Assembly: GCA_016717005.1 (NCBI GenBank)
Contig: JADJUF010000039.1
Span: 496,001 to 560,000, forward strand
DNA from: Myxococcales bacterium
GTDB taxonomy: Bacteria > Myxococcota_A > Polyangia > Haliangiales > Haliangiaceae
Length of the DNA: 64,000 nt
Direction of reading: 5' to 3'
The translations under genes were made by a program, and so were the position numbers. Below the pieces are notes generated by a model. The model worked only from the letters and a program-made list of their open reading frames with translations. It searched no databases and was not told the DNA's origin. Below, one piece after another: positions 18,550-30,669 of this stretch. Numbering within the stretch: the first letter of the stretch is position 1; each line of letters opens with the position of its first letter.

Positions 18550-19794
18550 ATGCGCACGACCTCCCTCGCCATCAGCCTCGGGTTCGCGGGTGCCTTCGTG
18601 ACGGGGTGCGTCGAGCAGCCCGACCTGGGCACCAACCAGAACCGGCTGACGTTCGAGGAGTGGAAGGCCACGCAGTACCGCGACGCCACCGGCCTGTACG
18701 TGCTCGATGGCGACACGCCGATCCGCAGCGAGGCGCGCCTGTTCGACATCTGGAGCGGGGCCCAGCCGGGGCAGCTCGCGGTCTACACGTCGAACGGCCA
18801 GGACGTGAAGTGGAGCGCGACTCAGCGGCTCCAGCTCACGTACTGCGTCTCGAACAACTTCGGCGCCACCAACAAGCAGAAGGTCATCACCGCACTCACC
18901 GGCGCCGCCGAGGGCGGCTGGGAGATGATGGCGGACGTCGACTTCATCTACGTCCCGGCCCAGGACGCCAACTGCACCGCCAGCAACACCGCGGTGCTGT
19001 TCGACGTCAACCCGGTCAACGCCAACGGCGAGTACCTGGCGCGCGCGTTCTTCCCCGACAGCCCGCGCGCCGATCGCAACATCCTGATCGACGCGTCGGC
19101 GTTCGACCCGCAGCTGACCTGGCCGCTGCGCAACATCCTCGCGCACGAGATGGGCCACACCCTCGGCCTGCGCCACGAGCACACCCGCCCCGAGTCGGGC
19201 GCGACCCAGTGCTTCGAGGACAACCAGTACCGCGGCCTGACCCCGTACGACGCCGCGTCGGTCATGCACTACCCGCAGTGCAACGGCACGTCGGCCGACC
19301 TGTCGTTCACCGCGCTCGATCGCCAGGGCATCGCGGCGCTCTACGGCGCGCCCGCGCCCAACCCGGCGCCGATGGCGCAGTTCAACGCGCCGGCCAACGG
19401 CGCGACCGTGCCGCCGACCTTCGACGTCCAGACCCAGATCGTCGACACCGACCTCGACCGGGTCGAGCTGTGGCTCGACGGCGGGCTCGCCGAGACCAAG
19501 ATCGCGCCGCCGTTCACGTTCACGATCACCGATCACGTGGTCGGCCCGGTCGCGATCGAGATCCGCGCGATCGATCAGCGCGGCCAGCAGACCTCGCAGT
19601 CGATCAACGTGACGGTGGCGCTCGGCGCGCCCGACCCCGGCCCCGGCCCTGGCCCCGGTCCCGACGACACCGACGGCGACGGCTACGGTGACGAGATCAC
19701 CGGCGGCTGCGCCACCGGCGGCGCCGACGGCAGCGGCGGCCTCGCGCTGGTCGGGCTCGGCCTGGCGCTGGCGCTGCGCCGTCGGCAGCGCTGA
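18550..19794 (+). CDS. Secreted zinc metalloprotease with MYXO-CTERM tail
   Basis: 414 residues. The N-terminus is lipoprotein-like (FVTGC, Cys near residue 21). The catalytic region carries the metzincin motif HEMGHTLGLRHEH near residues 200-212 and a Met-turn VMHYP near 240, so it is a matrixin/astacin-like zinc endopeptidase. A beta-sandwich domain (about 285-370) follows, then a Gly/Pro linker and a MYXO-CTERM tail (GGCATGGADG, hydrophobic helix, RRRQR). A surface-anchored protease is expected. ATG 18550 is used; GTG 18544 is an alternative. The hexanucleotide array lies about 125 bases upstream. Confidence 0.9.
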   Translation: MRTTSLAISLGFAGAFVTGCVEQPDLGTNQNRLTFEEWKATQYRDATGLYVLDGDTPIRSEARLFDIWSGAQPGQLAVYTSNGQDVKWSATQRLQLTYCVSNNFGATNKQKVITALTGAAEGGWEMMADVDFIYVPAQDANCTASNTAVLFDVNPVNANGEYLARAFFPDSPRADRNILIDASAFDPQLTWPLRNILAHEMGHTLGLRHEHTRPESGATQCFEDNQYRGLTPYDAASVMHYPQCNGTSADLSFTALDRQGIAALYGAPAPNPAPMAQFNAPANGATVPPTFDVQTQIVDTDLDRVELWLDGGLAETKIAPPFTFTITDHVVGPVAIEIRAIDQRGQQTSQSINVTVALGAPDPGPGPGPGPDDTDGDGYGDEITGGCATGGADGSGGLALVGLGLALALRRRQR

Positions 19795-19817
19795 CCTCGC
19801 CACGCCCCGCGCCCCGC

Positions 19818-19843
19818 GACGCGCAGCCCCGCGGCTGCGCGTC
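19818..19843. terminator. Bidirectional hairpin between convergent genes
   Basis: GACGCGCAGCC, loop CCGC and GGCTGCGCGTC form a perfect 11-bp stem, followed by CGTCGTTT. It lies between the convergent metalloprotease and HglS genes, where a shared terminator is expected. Confidence 0.65.
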
Positions 19844-19953
19844 CGTCGTTTCGGCGTCCGCCCGCGTCGCCGCGCGAGGTCGCGCGAGGTCGCGCGCGGT
19901 GATGCTTCGTGCGCGCTCGTCCGCTGGGCCCGACGCCCCGCCGCGCACGCCGG

Positions 19954-20751
19954 TCAGCGCCGGACGTCGGTCGACTCGAACAGCTTGTCGGCCGAGCCGG
20001 GCACGAAGCCCTGGAACAGCTCGCCCGAGGGCAGCGGGTAGCGGCGCGCGAACTCGTAGTAGCAGGACGGCACCGCGAACCGGCCGTCGCTGAACTCGAC
20101 CTCGATCGGCTCGGCGCAGGTCGAGCTCTGCTCGAGGAGATCGGCCGGGGTGCCCTTGATCAGGCCGCCGGCGCGGTTGAGCTCGAACCCGTTCGCGAGC
20201 AGGAACTCGTCGACCTCGGCCACCCCCGCGAACGTGCGCAGCCGGCCGACGTCGACGGTGAAGTGGTTGACGCGGAACCCGAACGCCGCCACCCAGGCGG
20301 CGTACTCGCTGTGCTCGAGCAGCGCGCGGTAGGTCGCGTGGCTGACCGACCACGGCCGGCCGGCGGTGGCGAGCACCGCGCGATCGCCGAAGCCCGCCGG
20401 CGCCGACGCGACCAGCGCGTCGATCAGCGCGGCCGCCGCCGGGGCGAGCTCGTCGACGACCAGCTCGCTGATGAACACCTTCGGCAGCGCCGGATCCGGG
20501 TGCTGCCAGTAGTGCGCCCAGAGGTGCTTGTCGTCGAAGCGGTAGCGCTCGCGCCGGACCCAGCCGGCGGCCTCGAACGGCCGCGCCAGCGCCGCGAGCC
20601 CGAGGCCGGGGCGGTCGTAGGTCCGGAGCGCGACGTGATCGTTGGCGATCGTCTCGCCGCGGGCGGCGAACAGCGCGTGGATCCGCGCGGCCTGCGGCGT
20701 CAGGGTGGTGTAGTCGCGCCACAGCAGATCGAGCAGCTCGGTGGGGTGCAC
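19954..20751 (-). CDS. hglS: DUF1338 / HglS-type 2-oxoadipate dioxygenase/decarboxylase
   Basis: 265 residues. The conserved NDHVALRTY motif (iron-binding His and substrate-binding Arg four residues later), FRVNHFTVD, IKGTPADLLEQSS and SCYYEFARRY identify the DUF1338/HglS family. Members convert 2-oxoadipate to D-2-hydroxyglutarate in lysine catabolism, using Fe(II). This is the short form; the Pseudomonas enzyme is much longer. GTG 20751 is preceded by TATAGT at 6 bases, one of the best leaderless-type signals in the window. No other lysine-catabolism gene is nearby, so the substrate is inferred from family only. Confidence 0.87.
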   Translation of the reverse strand: MHPTELLDLLWRDYTTLTPQAARIHALFAARGETIANDHVALRTYDRPGLGLAALARPFEAAGWVRRERYRFDDKHLWAHYWQHPDPALPKVFISELVVDELAPAAAALIDALVASAPAGFGDRAVLATAGRPWSVSHATYRALLEHSEYAAWVAAFGFRVNHFTVDVGRLRTFAGVAEVDEFLLANGFELNRAGGLIKGTPADLLEQSSTCAEPIEVEFSDGRFAVPSCYYEFARRYPLPSGELFQGFVPGSADKLFESTDVRR

Positions 20752-20757
20752 CCGCGG

Positions 20758-20763
20758 ACTATA
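20758..20763 (-). promoter_or_regulatory. -10 box TATAGT for the hglS gene (leaderless layout)
   Basis: TATAGT on the minus strand lies 6 bases before the GTG start at 20751, which would place the transcription start at the start codon. It is flanked by a CCGCGG inverted repeat that may be an operator. Confidence 0.5.
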
Positions 20764-20834
20764 GCCGCGGCGTGACGCCGGACCTCCTCCCGGAGGGTGA
20801 TCGCGATCGGGTGCGTCGCCGGCGCCGGCCGCGC

Positions 20835-20840
20835 TACACT
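20835..20840 (+). promoter_or_regulatory. -10 box TACACT for the kinase/AAA/TPR gene
   Basis: TACACT lies 6 bases before GTG 20847. This supports that start over the upstream GTG at 20772, whose extra residues are Arg-rich and non-conserved in appearance. Confidence 0.45.
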
Positions 20841-20846
20841 CGGGAC

Positions 20847-24575
<3,729 letters not shown>

Positions 24576-24593
24576 CCCCGCCCGCACCGCGGG

Positions 24594-24998
24594 TCAGCGC
24601 GGCGGCGGCGCGAGCACGCCCAGCCGGCGGAGCACCAGCGCGTCGCCGGCGAGCGCGCCGATCGCCCAGATCACGTAGCCGGGCCCGGCCAGGCGCGGGC
24701 GCGCCAGCGGGCCGCGCAGCCGCCACGCGAACCCGTCGCCGACCAGCCACAGCGCGGCGCCGCGCCGCTCGACGGTGCCGACCCACGGCCGGCCCGCGCC
24801 GGCGACGTCGTCGATGACCAGCACGCCGTCGCGCCAGCCGACGTGATGGCCGATCAGCCGACCGAGCATCGCCCGCGCCGCGGCGGGGTCGGCGACCGGC
24901 CAGCGCCCGCTCGCGCGCGGCCCAGCGCCGGCCGATCCGATCGGCGCGCCCAGCGCGCAGGCCAGCGCCAGCGCCAGCGCCAGCGCCAGGCTACGCAC
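24594..24998 (-). CDS. Small secreted protein of unknown function
   Basis: 134 residues from GTG 24998. The N-terminus is an uninterrupted Leu/Ala signal segment (SLALALALALACALGAPIG) encoded by a short GCCAGC repeat. I recognise no family. It overlaps the PilZ gene by 8 bases, so the two are co-transcribed and translationally coupled. Confidence 0.65.
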   Translation of the reverse strand: MRSLALALALALACALGAPIGSAGAGPRASGRWPVADPAAARAMLGRLIGHHVGWRDGVLVIDDVAGAGRPWVGTVERRGAALWLVGDGFAWRLRGPLARPRLAGPGYVIWAIGALAGDALVLRRLGVLAPPPR

Positions 24999-25323
24999 CG
25001 TCGGCTTGCTCGGCCAGGAGCGTGTTGAGCTCGAGCAGCACGTCGATGTCGACGTCGAGGAACTGCACGCCGACGCCCTCGGGCGAGACCCACCGCACCG
25101 TCGCCCCCAGGATCAACGGCGCGGCGCGCCCGGGCACCGGCACCGCGACCTCGAGCCCGGTCCCGACCGGGACCGCCACCGCGAGCAAGAACGCCCCGCC
25201 GACGCCGATGTCGCGGGTGTCGGTCGCCCCCCAGGCGGTCCCCACCGTCCGCCACTCGAGGTGGAGGTGGCGGCCCGGGCGGGCCGAGCCACGATGGTGT
25301 AGACGACGTTCTGACCCTCCCAC
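24991..25323 (-). CDS. PilZ-domain protein
   Basis: 110 residues. GTG 25323 is chosen because it gives the full PilZ N-terminal motif (GGSERRLHHR) and TATCCT lies 8 bases upstream. The second PilZ motif reads DTRDIGVGGAFL near residues 38-49, and VSPEGVGVQFLDVD is the end strand. PilZ domains bind cyclic-di-GMP; the RRxxxR and DxGG motifs are kept well enough to suggest binding. It is divergent from the Mpl fusion gene. Confidence 0.8.
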   Translation of the reverse strand: MGGSERRLHHRGSARPGRHLHLEWRTVGTAWGATDTRDIGVGGAFLLAVAVPVGTGLEVAVPVPGRAAPLILGATVRWVSPEGVGVQFLDVDIDVLLELNTLLAEQADGA

Positions 25324-25413
25324 AGTGGTCCAGGATATCGCGGTCTGGCGGCCACGGCAAAACCGCCGTCGCGGCTTTACCGCCCCCCGGCGACCGTATA
25401 CCTTCCGCCCGCC

Positions 25414-27259
25414 GTGAAGGTGCACCTCATCGGAATCGGCGGTACCGGCATGGGGGCCGTGGCCGGCTTGCTGTGCGCGGCCGGCCACGACGTCCGTGGC
25501 TCGGACACCGCGGTCTATCCGCCCATGAGCGACCAGCTGGCGGCGCTGGGCATCCCCGTGTTCGAGGGTTTCGGGGCCGCCAACCTCGACTGGCAGCCCG
25601 ACCTGGTCGTGGTCGGCAACGCCCACTCGAAGGACCACGTCGAGGCGGCGGCCGCGCGCGACCGCGGCCTGACCCTGACCTCGTTCCCGGCCGTGCTCGG
25701 CGAGCAGCTCTTGACCGGACGCCACTCGATCGTGGTCGCCGGCACCCACGGCAAGACCACCACCACCTCGCTGGTGGCCCACCTGTTGACCGAGGCCGGC
25801 CACGATCCCGGCCTGTTCGTCGGCGGCGTGCCGATCGCGCTGGGCCAGGGCTGGCTCCTGGGCAAGGGGCCGGAGTTCGTCGTCGAGGGCGACGAGTACG
25901 ACACCGCGTACTTCGACAAGGGCCCCAAGTTCCTGCACTACCGGCCGCGCACCGCGATCCTCACGTCGGTCGAGCTCGACCACGTCGACATCTTCGCGTC
26001 GTTCGAGGCGGTCCGCGAGACCTTCAAGAAGTTCGTCGCGCTGCTGCCCGAGGACGGGCTCCTGGTCGTGTGCCACGAGGCGCCCGACGCGCTGGCGATC
26101 GCCGGCGCCGCCGCGTGCCGGGTCGAGACCTACGCGGTGCTCGACAACGGCAACGAGGCGCCCGCGGACGTCACCTGGTTCGCCCACAACCTCGAGTACG
26201 GCAAGAGCGGCCGCGTCAGCTTCGAGGTGGTCGGCCGGGGCGAGGCGCGCGGTCGGTTCGAGACCCTCCTCGCCGGCCGCCACAACGTCGGCAACGTCCT
26301 GGCCGCGATCGCCGTCGCCACCGACCGCGGGGTCCAGACCGAGATCATCCGCCGCGGGGTCGCGAACTTCGCCGGGATCCGCCGCCGCCAGGAGCTGCGC
26401 GGGATCGCCAGCGGCGTCTGGGTGCTCGATGACTACGCCCACCACCCGACCGCGGTGCGCGAGACGCTGCGAGGGCCTGCGCCGGCGGTTCCCCAAGCGC
26501 CGGATCATCGCCGCCTACGATCCGCGCTCGGCGACGTCGCGCCGGCGCACGTTCCAGGACGAGTTCGCGACGGCGTTCGCGCACGCCGACGAGGTCGTCG
26601 TCGGCAAGCTCCACGATCCCGACAAGATCCCCAAGGACGAGCGGTTCGATCCCGAGCGGCTCGCGCTCGATCTGCACCGCGCCGGCACCAAGGCCACGTA
26701 CCTGCCCGACATCGAGCAGCTCGTGAAGCACGTCGCGGGCGCGGCCGGCCCCGGCGACGTGGTCGTGGCGCTGTCGTCGGGTAGCTTCGAGGGCTTCCAC
26801 GACAAGCTGCTGACGGCGATCGGCGACGCGGTCATGCCGGCGCACCGCACCGACGGCGACGCGATCCGCGCGGTGCTGACGTCGGTCGGGCTGACGCTCG
26901 ACGACGCCGCCGACACCGACCTCGCGCACTTCTTCGTGCTGCGCAACGAGCACGGCGTGGCCGGCACGGTCGCGCTCGAGGTGCTGGGCGAGGACGCGAT
27001 CCTGCGCGACCTCGCGGTGTCGCCGCAGACCCGCGGCCAGGGCCTGGGCTGGATCCTCGCCGACGTGGTCGTGCAGTGGGCCCGGTACCGCGGGGTCCGG
27101 CGCATCTACCTGCTGACCGAGACCGCCAGCGACTTCTTCGCCGCCAAGCTCGGCTTCCGCGTCGTCGATCGCTCGACGGTGTCGCCCGACGTGGCCGCGA
27201 CCACGACGTTCCAGCGCTCGACCGACTCGAAGTTCGTGGCCATGCGCCTCGATCTGTAG
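25414..27259 (+). CDS. mpl: UDP-N-acetylmuramate:tripeptide ligase (Mpl) fused to a GNAT acetyltransferase domain; one frameshift
   Basis: About 614 residues when a single extra G near 26470 is removed. The Mpl part (residues 1-465) starts HLIGIGGTGMGAVAGLL, has the P-loop GTHGKTTTTSLVAHLL, GDEYDTAYFDKGPKFL and DDYAHHPTAVRETL. Mpl joins the recycled tripeptide L-Ala-gamma-D-Glu-mDAP to UDP-MurNAc in the cytoplasm. The C-terminal part (about 480-614) is a GNAT acetyltransferase resembling ArsN2, with DLAVSPQTRGQGLGWILAD and FFAAKLGFRVVDRS. The frame breaks in ETLRG; the ligase's end and the GNAT are continuous in one frame, so the fusion itself does not depend on the frameshift. GTG start; TACCTT lies 9 bases upstream. 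Confidence 0.85.
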
Positions 27260-27271
27260 TCTGTTCGCGGC

Positions 27272-28105
27272 ATGACCGTCGCGCCGCTCGATCTCGCCGC
27301 CCTCGATCGCATGCTGGCGCTGGCCCGCGCGATCGCCGGGGAGTGCCGCGCGCTGCTCGACGCGGCCCGCCCCGACCACGTCGGCTACAAGAGCAACCCG
27401 CGCGACCTGGTGACCGAGTGGGACACCCGGTGCGAGGAGCTGGTGCGGGCGCGGCTGGGCGCGGCCACGCCCGAGATCCCGATCCTGGGCGAGGAGGGCG
27501 GCGGCACCCGCGACGCCCCGCGCCGGTGGCTCGTGGATCCGATCGACGGCACCGTCAACTTCGCCCACGGCCTGCCGCTGTGGGCGGTGTCGATCGCGCT
27601 CGAGGGCCCGGCCGGCGTCGAGGTCGGGGTCGTGACCGCGCCGGCGCTGGGCTGGACGTTCTGGGGCCGGCGCGGCGGCGGCGCGTTCGCCGATCGCGGC
27701 CGCGGCGTCGAGCGCCTGCAGGTGAGCGCGGTCGATCGGCTCGAGCGCGCGCTCCTGGTCAGCGGGTTCCCGTACGACCGCGCCACCAACCCGCACAACA
27801 ACTTCGCCGCGTGGGAGCACTTCCAGCGCCTCGCCGGCGGCTGCCGGCGCCTGGGCGCGGCCTCGCTCGATCTGTGCCTGGTCGCGGCCGGCGCCCTCGA
27901 CGGCTACTGGGAGCAGCGGCTGTCGCCGTGGGACATCGCGGCCGGGGCGCTGTTCGTCGAGGAGGCCGGGGGGATTGTGACCGACACACGGGGCCGGCCC
28001 TTCACCGCGAGTTCCGGGGAGGCCATCGCCGCGGGCAGTGGTATCCATCAGATGATCGTGCGCGAGCTGGCGCAGGTCCGCCGCGCCGCCGAGGAGTCGA
28101 CATGA
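27272..28105 (+). CDS. suhB: Inositol monophosphatase family (SuhB-like)
   Basis: 277 residues. Metal-binding motifs are complete: GEEGG near residue 74, WLVDPIDGTVNFAHG near 88 and SPWDIAAGALFVEEAGG near 214. The family removes phosphate from inositol phosphates or related sugar phosphates; SuhB also has an RNA-polymerase role in enterics. TAGTCT overlaps the stop codon of the Mpl gene 9 bases before the ATG and could be its -10 box. It overlaps the next gene by ATGA. Confidence 0.88.
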   Translation: MTVAPLDLAALDRMLALARAIAGECRALLDAARPDHVGYKSNPRDLVTEWDTRCEELVRARLGAATPEIPILGEEGGGTRDAPRRWLVDPIDGTVNFAHGLPLWAVSIALEGPAGVEVGVVTAPALGWTFWGRRGGGAFADRGRGVERLQVSAVDRLERALLVSGFPYDRATNPHNNFAAWEHFQRLAGGCRRLGAASLDLCLVAAGALDGYWEQRLSPWDIAAGALFVEEAGGIVTDTRGRPFTASSGEAIAAGSGIHQMIVRELAQVRRAAEEST

Positions 28106-29724
28106 TCCGCTGCGCTTGCCTCGCCCTCATCTCCGCCGTGATCGCGCTCGCGCCGCCGGCGCGGGCGCAGCCCGTCGAGGCGCCGCTCGATCCCTACGCC
28201 GATCCGGCGCCGGCCAAGCCGGTCAAGCCGGTCAAGCCGGTCAAGGCCAAGCCCGGCAAGGGCGCCACGCCCGCCCCCGCCCCGGTCGGCCCGGTCGATC
28301 CCTACGCCGACGCCGCGCCGCCGCCCCCGGTCGTCGTCGCGCCGGTCGATCCCTACGCCGATCCGATGCCCGGGAAGCCGATCAAGCCGGCCAAGCCGGT
28401 CAAGCCCGGCAAGGGCGCCAAGCCGCCGGCCCCGGTCGGCCCGGTCGATCCCTACGCCGACCTGACGGCGCCGCCGCCGGTGATCGCGCCCGTCGCGCCG
28501 CCGATCGCGCCGATCGCGCCGCCGACGACGATCGCGCCGCCGACGACGACCGCAGGGCGCATCGACGTCGCCGCGGTCCAGGGGCTGCTCGCGGTCCAGA
28601 ACCTCGACGGCTGGCTCCTCGCCGATCACGGCGGCATCAACCACGTCGCGCGCAGCCTGGTCGACGCCACCGGCGCGCCGACGCGGCGCTGGTTCTACCT
28701 GGTGCCGCGCGTGGGCGAGCCGACGCTGGTCGTGCACGCGTCCGAGGTCGCCAGCTTCCGCGACATCCCCGGGCGCCGCGTGATCTACACCGGCTACCGC
28801 GATCTCGACGCCAGCCTGAAGAGGCTGCTCAAGGGCAAGAAGGCGCTGGCGATGGAGTACTCGCCCAAGGGCGCGCTGCCGTCGCTGTCGCTGGTCGACG
28901 CGGGCACGATCGAGCTGGTGCGGGCCGCCGGCGTGACGGTCAAGCCCAGCGACGCGCTGGTGCAGTTCGCGAAGGCCAGCTGGGGCCTCGACGGGCGCAA
29001 GGCCCACTACCTCGCCGCGCACCACCTGACCGAGCTGCGCAAGGACGCGCTCAGCTTCATCAGCGAACGCCTGCGCAGCGGCGCCGCGGTGACCGAGCAC
29101 GAGGTCGCGGCGCACATCACCCGCGGCATGGCCACCCGCGGCCTGATCGGGCCCGCGCCGATGGTGGCGTTCGGTGCGAACACCGCCGACCCCACCTACG
29201 CGCCCACCGCCGAGCGCTCGGCGACGCTGACCCGCGGCGATCTGATCGTCCTGGGCCTGGCCGGCAAGGTCGACGGCGGCATCTACGCCGCGGCCACGTG
29301 GGTCGCGGTCGCCGACGCGCTCGTGACGCCGCGGCTCGCCGAGCTGTTCGCCGCCACCACCGGCGCCCGCGACGCGGTGATCGGGATCATCCGCGATCGG
29401 GTCAAGCGTCGCCGCGCGATCCAGGGCTGGGAGGTCGACAAGGCCGCCGGCGAGTCGATCGTGATCGCCGGCCTCGGCGATCGCGTGCTGCACCGCACCG
29501 GCCACTCGCTCGACGTCGACCTGTACGGCTCGGGCACCGATCTCGACGACCTCGAGGTCCACGACGCCCGCAACCTCGTGGTCGGCACCGGCTTCACGAT
29601 CGGGCCCGGCGTCTACCTGCCCGGCGAGCTCGGCCTGCGCACCGAGATCTCGGCCTACCTCGGCAAGGACGGCCTCGAGATCACGACCCCGCCGCAGGCG
29701 TCGATCGAGCTCCTGCTGCGCTGA
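28102..29724 (+). CDS. Secreted M24-fold protein lacking most metal ligands (pseudo-peptidase)
   Basis: 540 residues. ATG overlaps the suhB stop (ATGA). A signal peptide (ALAPPARAQ) is followed by a Pro/Lys linker with three PVDPYAD repeats (residues 20-145). The creatinase/aminopeptidase P fold follows (about 155-540). Active M24 enzymes use two Asp, one His and two Glu to bind metals. Here the first Asp-bearing strand reads LIVLGLAGK, the second YAAATW, and the usual TIEPG reads TIGPG. HRTGHS and GLRTEIS keep one His and the last Glu. Three of five ligands are therefore lost, and it is probably a binding protein instead of a peptidase. Confidence 0.8.
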   Translation: MIRCACLALISAVIALAPPARAQPVEAPLDPYADPAPAKPVKPVKPVKAKPGKGATPAPAPVGPVDPYADAAPPPPVVVAPVDPYADPMPGKPIKPAKPVKPGKGAKPPAPVGPVDPYADLTAPPPVIAPVAPPIAPIAPPTTIAPPTTTAGRIDVAAVQGLLAVQNLDGWLLADHGGINHVARSLVDATGAPTRRWFYLVPRVGEPTLVVHASEVASFRDIPGRRVIYTGYRDLDASLKRLLKGKKALAMEYSPKGALPSLSLVDAGTIELVRAAGVTVKPSDALVQFAKASWGLDGRKAHYLAAHHLTELRKDALSFISERLRSGAAVTEHEVAAHITRGMATRGLIGPAPMVAFGANTADPTYAPTAERSATLTRGDLIVLGLAGKVDGGIYAAATWVAVADALVTPRLAELFAATTGARDAVIGIIRDRVKRRRAIQGWEVDKAAGESIVIAGLGDRVLHRTGHSLDVDLYGSGTDLDDLEVHDARNLVVGTGFTIGPGVYLPGELGLRTEISAYLGKDGLEITTPPQASIELLLR

Positions 29725-29730
29725 CACCTA

Positions 29731-29756
29731 GGGAGGAGCTTTCGCAAGCTCCTCCC
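29731..29756 (+). terminator. Perfect hairpin after the M24-like gene
   Basis: GGGAGGAGCTT, loop TCGC and AAGCTCCTCCC form an 11-bp perfect stem 6 bases after the stop codon. There is no T tract after it. Its right arm begins the tandem repeat region. Confidence 0.6.
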
Positions 29757-30057
29757 CCCAGCATGCGCTGGGGCCCCCCTCCTGAGACGACCCGGATCGT
29801 CCAGCGGAGATGTGCGCTCGTCCTCGGGCGTCGGGTGCGTCCCGCCCCTGAAGGCCGTCGGAGCAGCGTCCGCAAGCGCCTCTTGCGCTGGGGCGCCCCT
29901 CCGGAGACGACCCAGATCGTCCAGCGGAGATGCGCGCTCGTCCTCGGCGTCGGGTGCGTCCCGCCCCGGAGGCCGTCGGGCAAGCTCCTCCCCCCAGCAT
30001 GCGCTGGGGCCCCTCTCCTGAGACGACCCAGATCGTCCAGCGGAGATGCGCGCTTCG
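29744..30057. repeat. Structured tandem repeat, about 2.6 units
   Basis: Three imperfect copies begin at about 29744, 29872 and 29980 (unit about 108-128 bases, third copy incomplete). Shared segments include GACGACCCAGATCGTCCAGC, GGAGATGCGCGCTCGTCCTC and CGTCGGGTGCGTCCCGCCCC. Copies 1 and 3 also share the hairpin CCCCAGC-ATGC-GCTGGGG. The stretch fills the space between the M24-like gene and the DUF6483-like gene and has no convincing open frame of its own. Confidence 0.8.
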
Positions 30058-30066
30058 TGCGCAAGC

Positions 30067-30465
30067 TCAGGCAGTGCCGGGCACGACCGCGCGCGACAGC
30101 TCGAGGATGTGGGCGTCGTCGTCCTCGCTGGGCTCGAGCACGCTGGCCGACGCGTACAGGCGCATCGCCCGCCGGCTCAGCACCGCGGCGTGGACCGGAT
30201 CGCCCTTGCCGGCGACCGCGCGCGCCTCCTCGGCGAGGAGCCCGGCCGCCACGCGCATGCGGGCCGGCTCGCGCAGCAGGTCGGCCAGGGTCGCGTCGTC
30301 GACGACCTCGAGCAGATCGCGCGGCGTCCCGAGCAGCTCGTCCCAGCCGCGCGCGAGCGCGTCGACCGCGTCGTCGTAGCGGCGGCGGGTGTTGAAGCCG
30401 GCCGCGCGCGCGATCACCTCGGCCGCCTGGCGGATGAGCCGGATCAGGTAGTCCTCGCGGATCAT
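30067..30465 (-). CDS. DUF6483-like small protein
   Basis: 132 residues. ATG 30465 is preferred because MIREDYLIRLIRQAAEVIAR is the usual start of this small helical family. The rest is helical with an acidic end. There is no signal peptide or membrane segment. The role is unknown. Confidence 0.65.
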   Translation of the reverse strand: MIREDYLIRLIRQAAEVIARAAGFNTRRRYDDAVDALARGWDELLGTPRDLLEVVDDATLADLLREPARMRVAAGLLAEEARAVAGKGDPVHAAVLSRRAMRLYASASVLEPSEDDDAHILELSRAVVPGTA

Positions 30466-30669
30466 GGACCCAGGGTGGCCACGCGGCGCCGAGGCGCAAG
30501 CGGCCCTGCCCGAACGGACAGCGCCCTGACACGGCGTGGCGGCCTCGGCGGCCCCGCCCGTCCGCTCGTGGGCACCGAGTTCGCGGGGTGGCATCGCGCC
30601 GGCCACGCGGTCCCGTCACCCACGACGGCCGCGCAATCCGGGCGAGGACTTCCGGTACTGTAGGCGTCG

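Noticed and set aside
20772..20846. Earlier GTG start for the kinase/AAA/TPR gene
   Set aside because: The extra residues are Arg-rich, and TACACT 6 bases before 20847 marks the likely start.
24991..26508. Long upstream extension of the PilZ frame
   Set aside because: The extension is antisense to mpl; the PilZ motif begins immediately after GTG 25323.
29744..30057. CRISPR array
   Set aside because: Units are over 100 bases and imperfect with no unique spacers.
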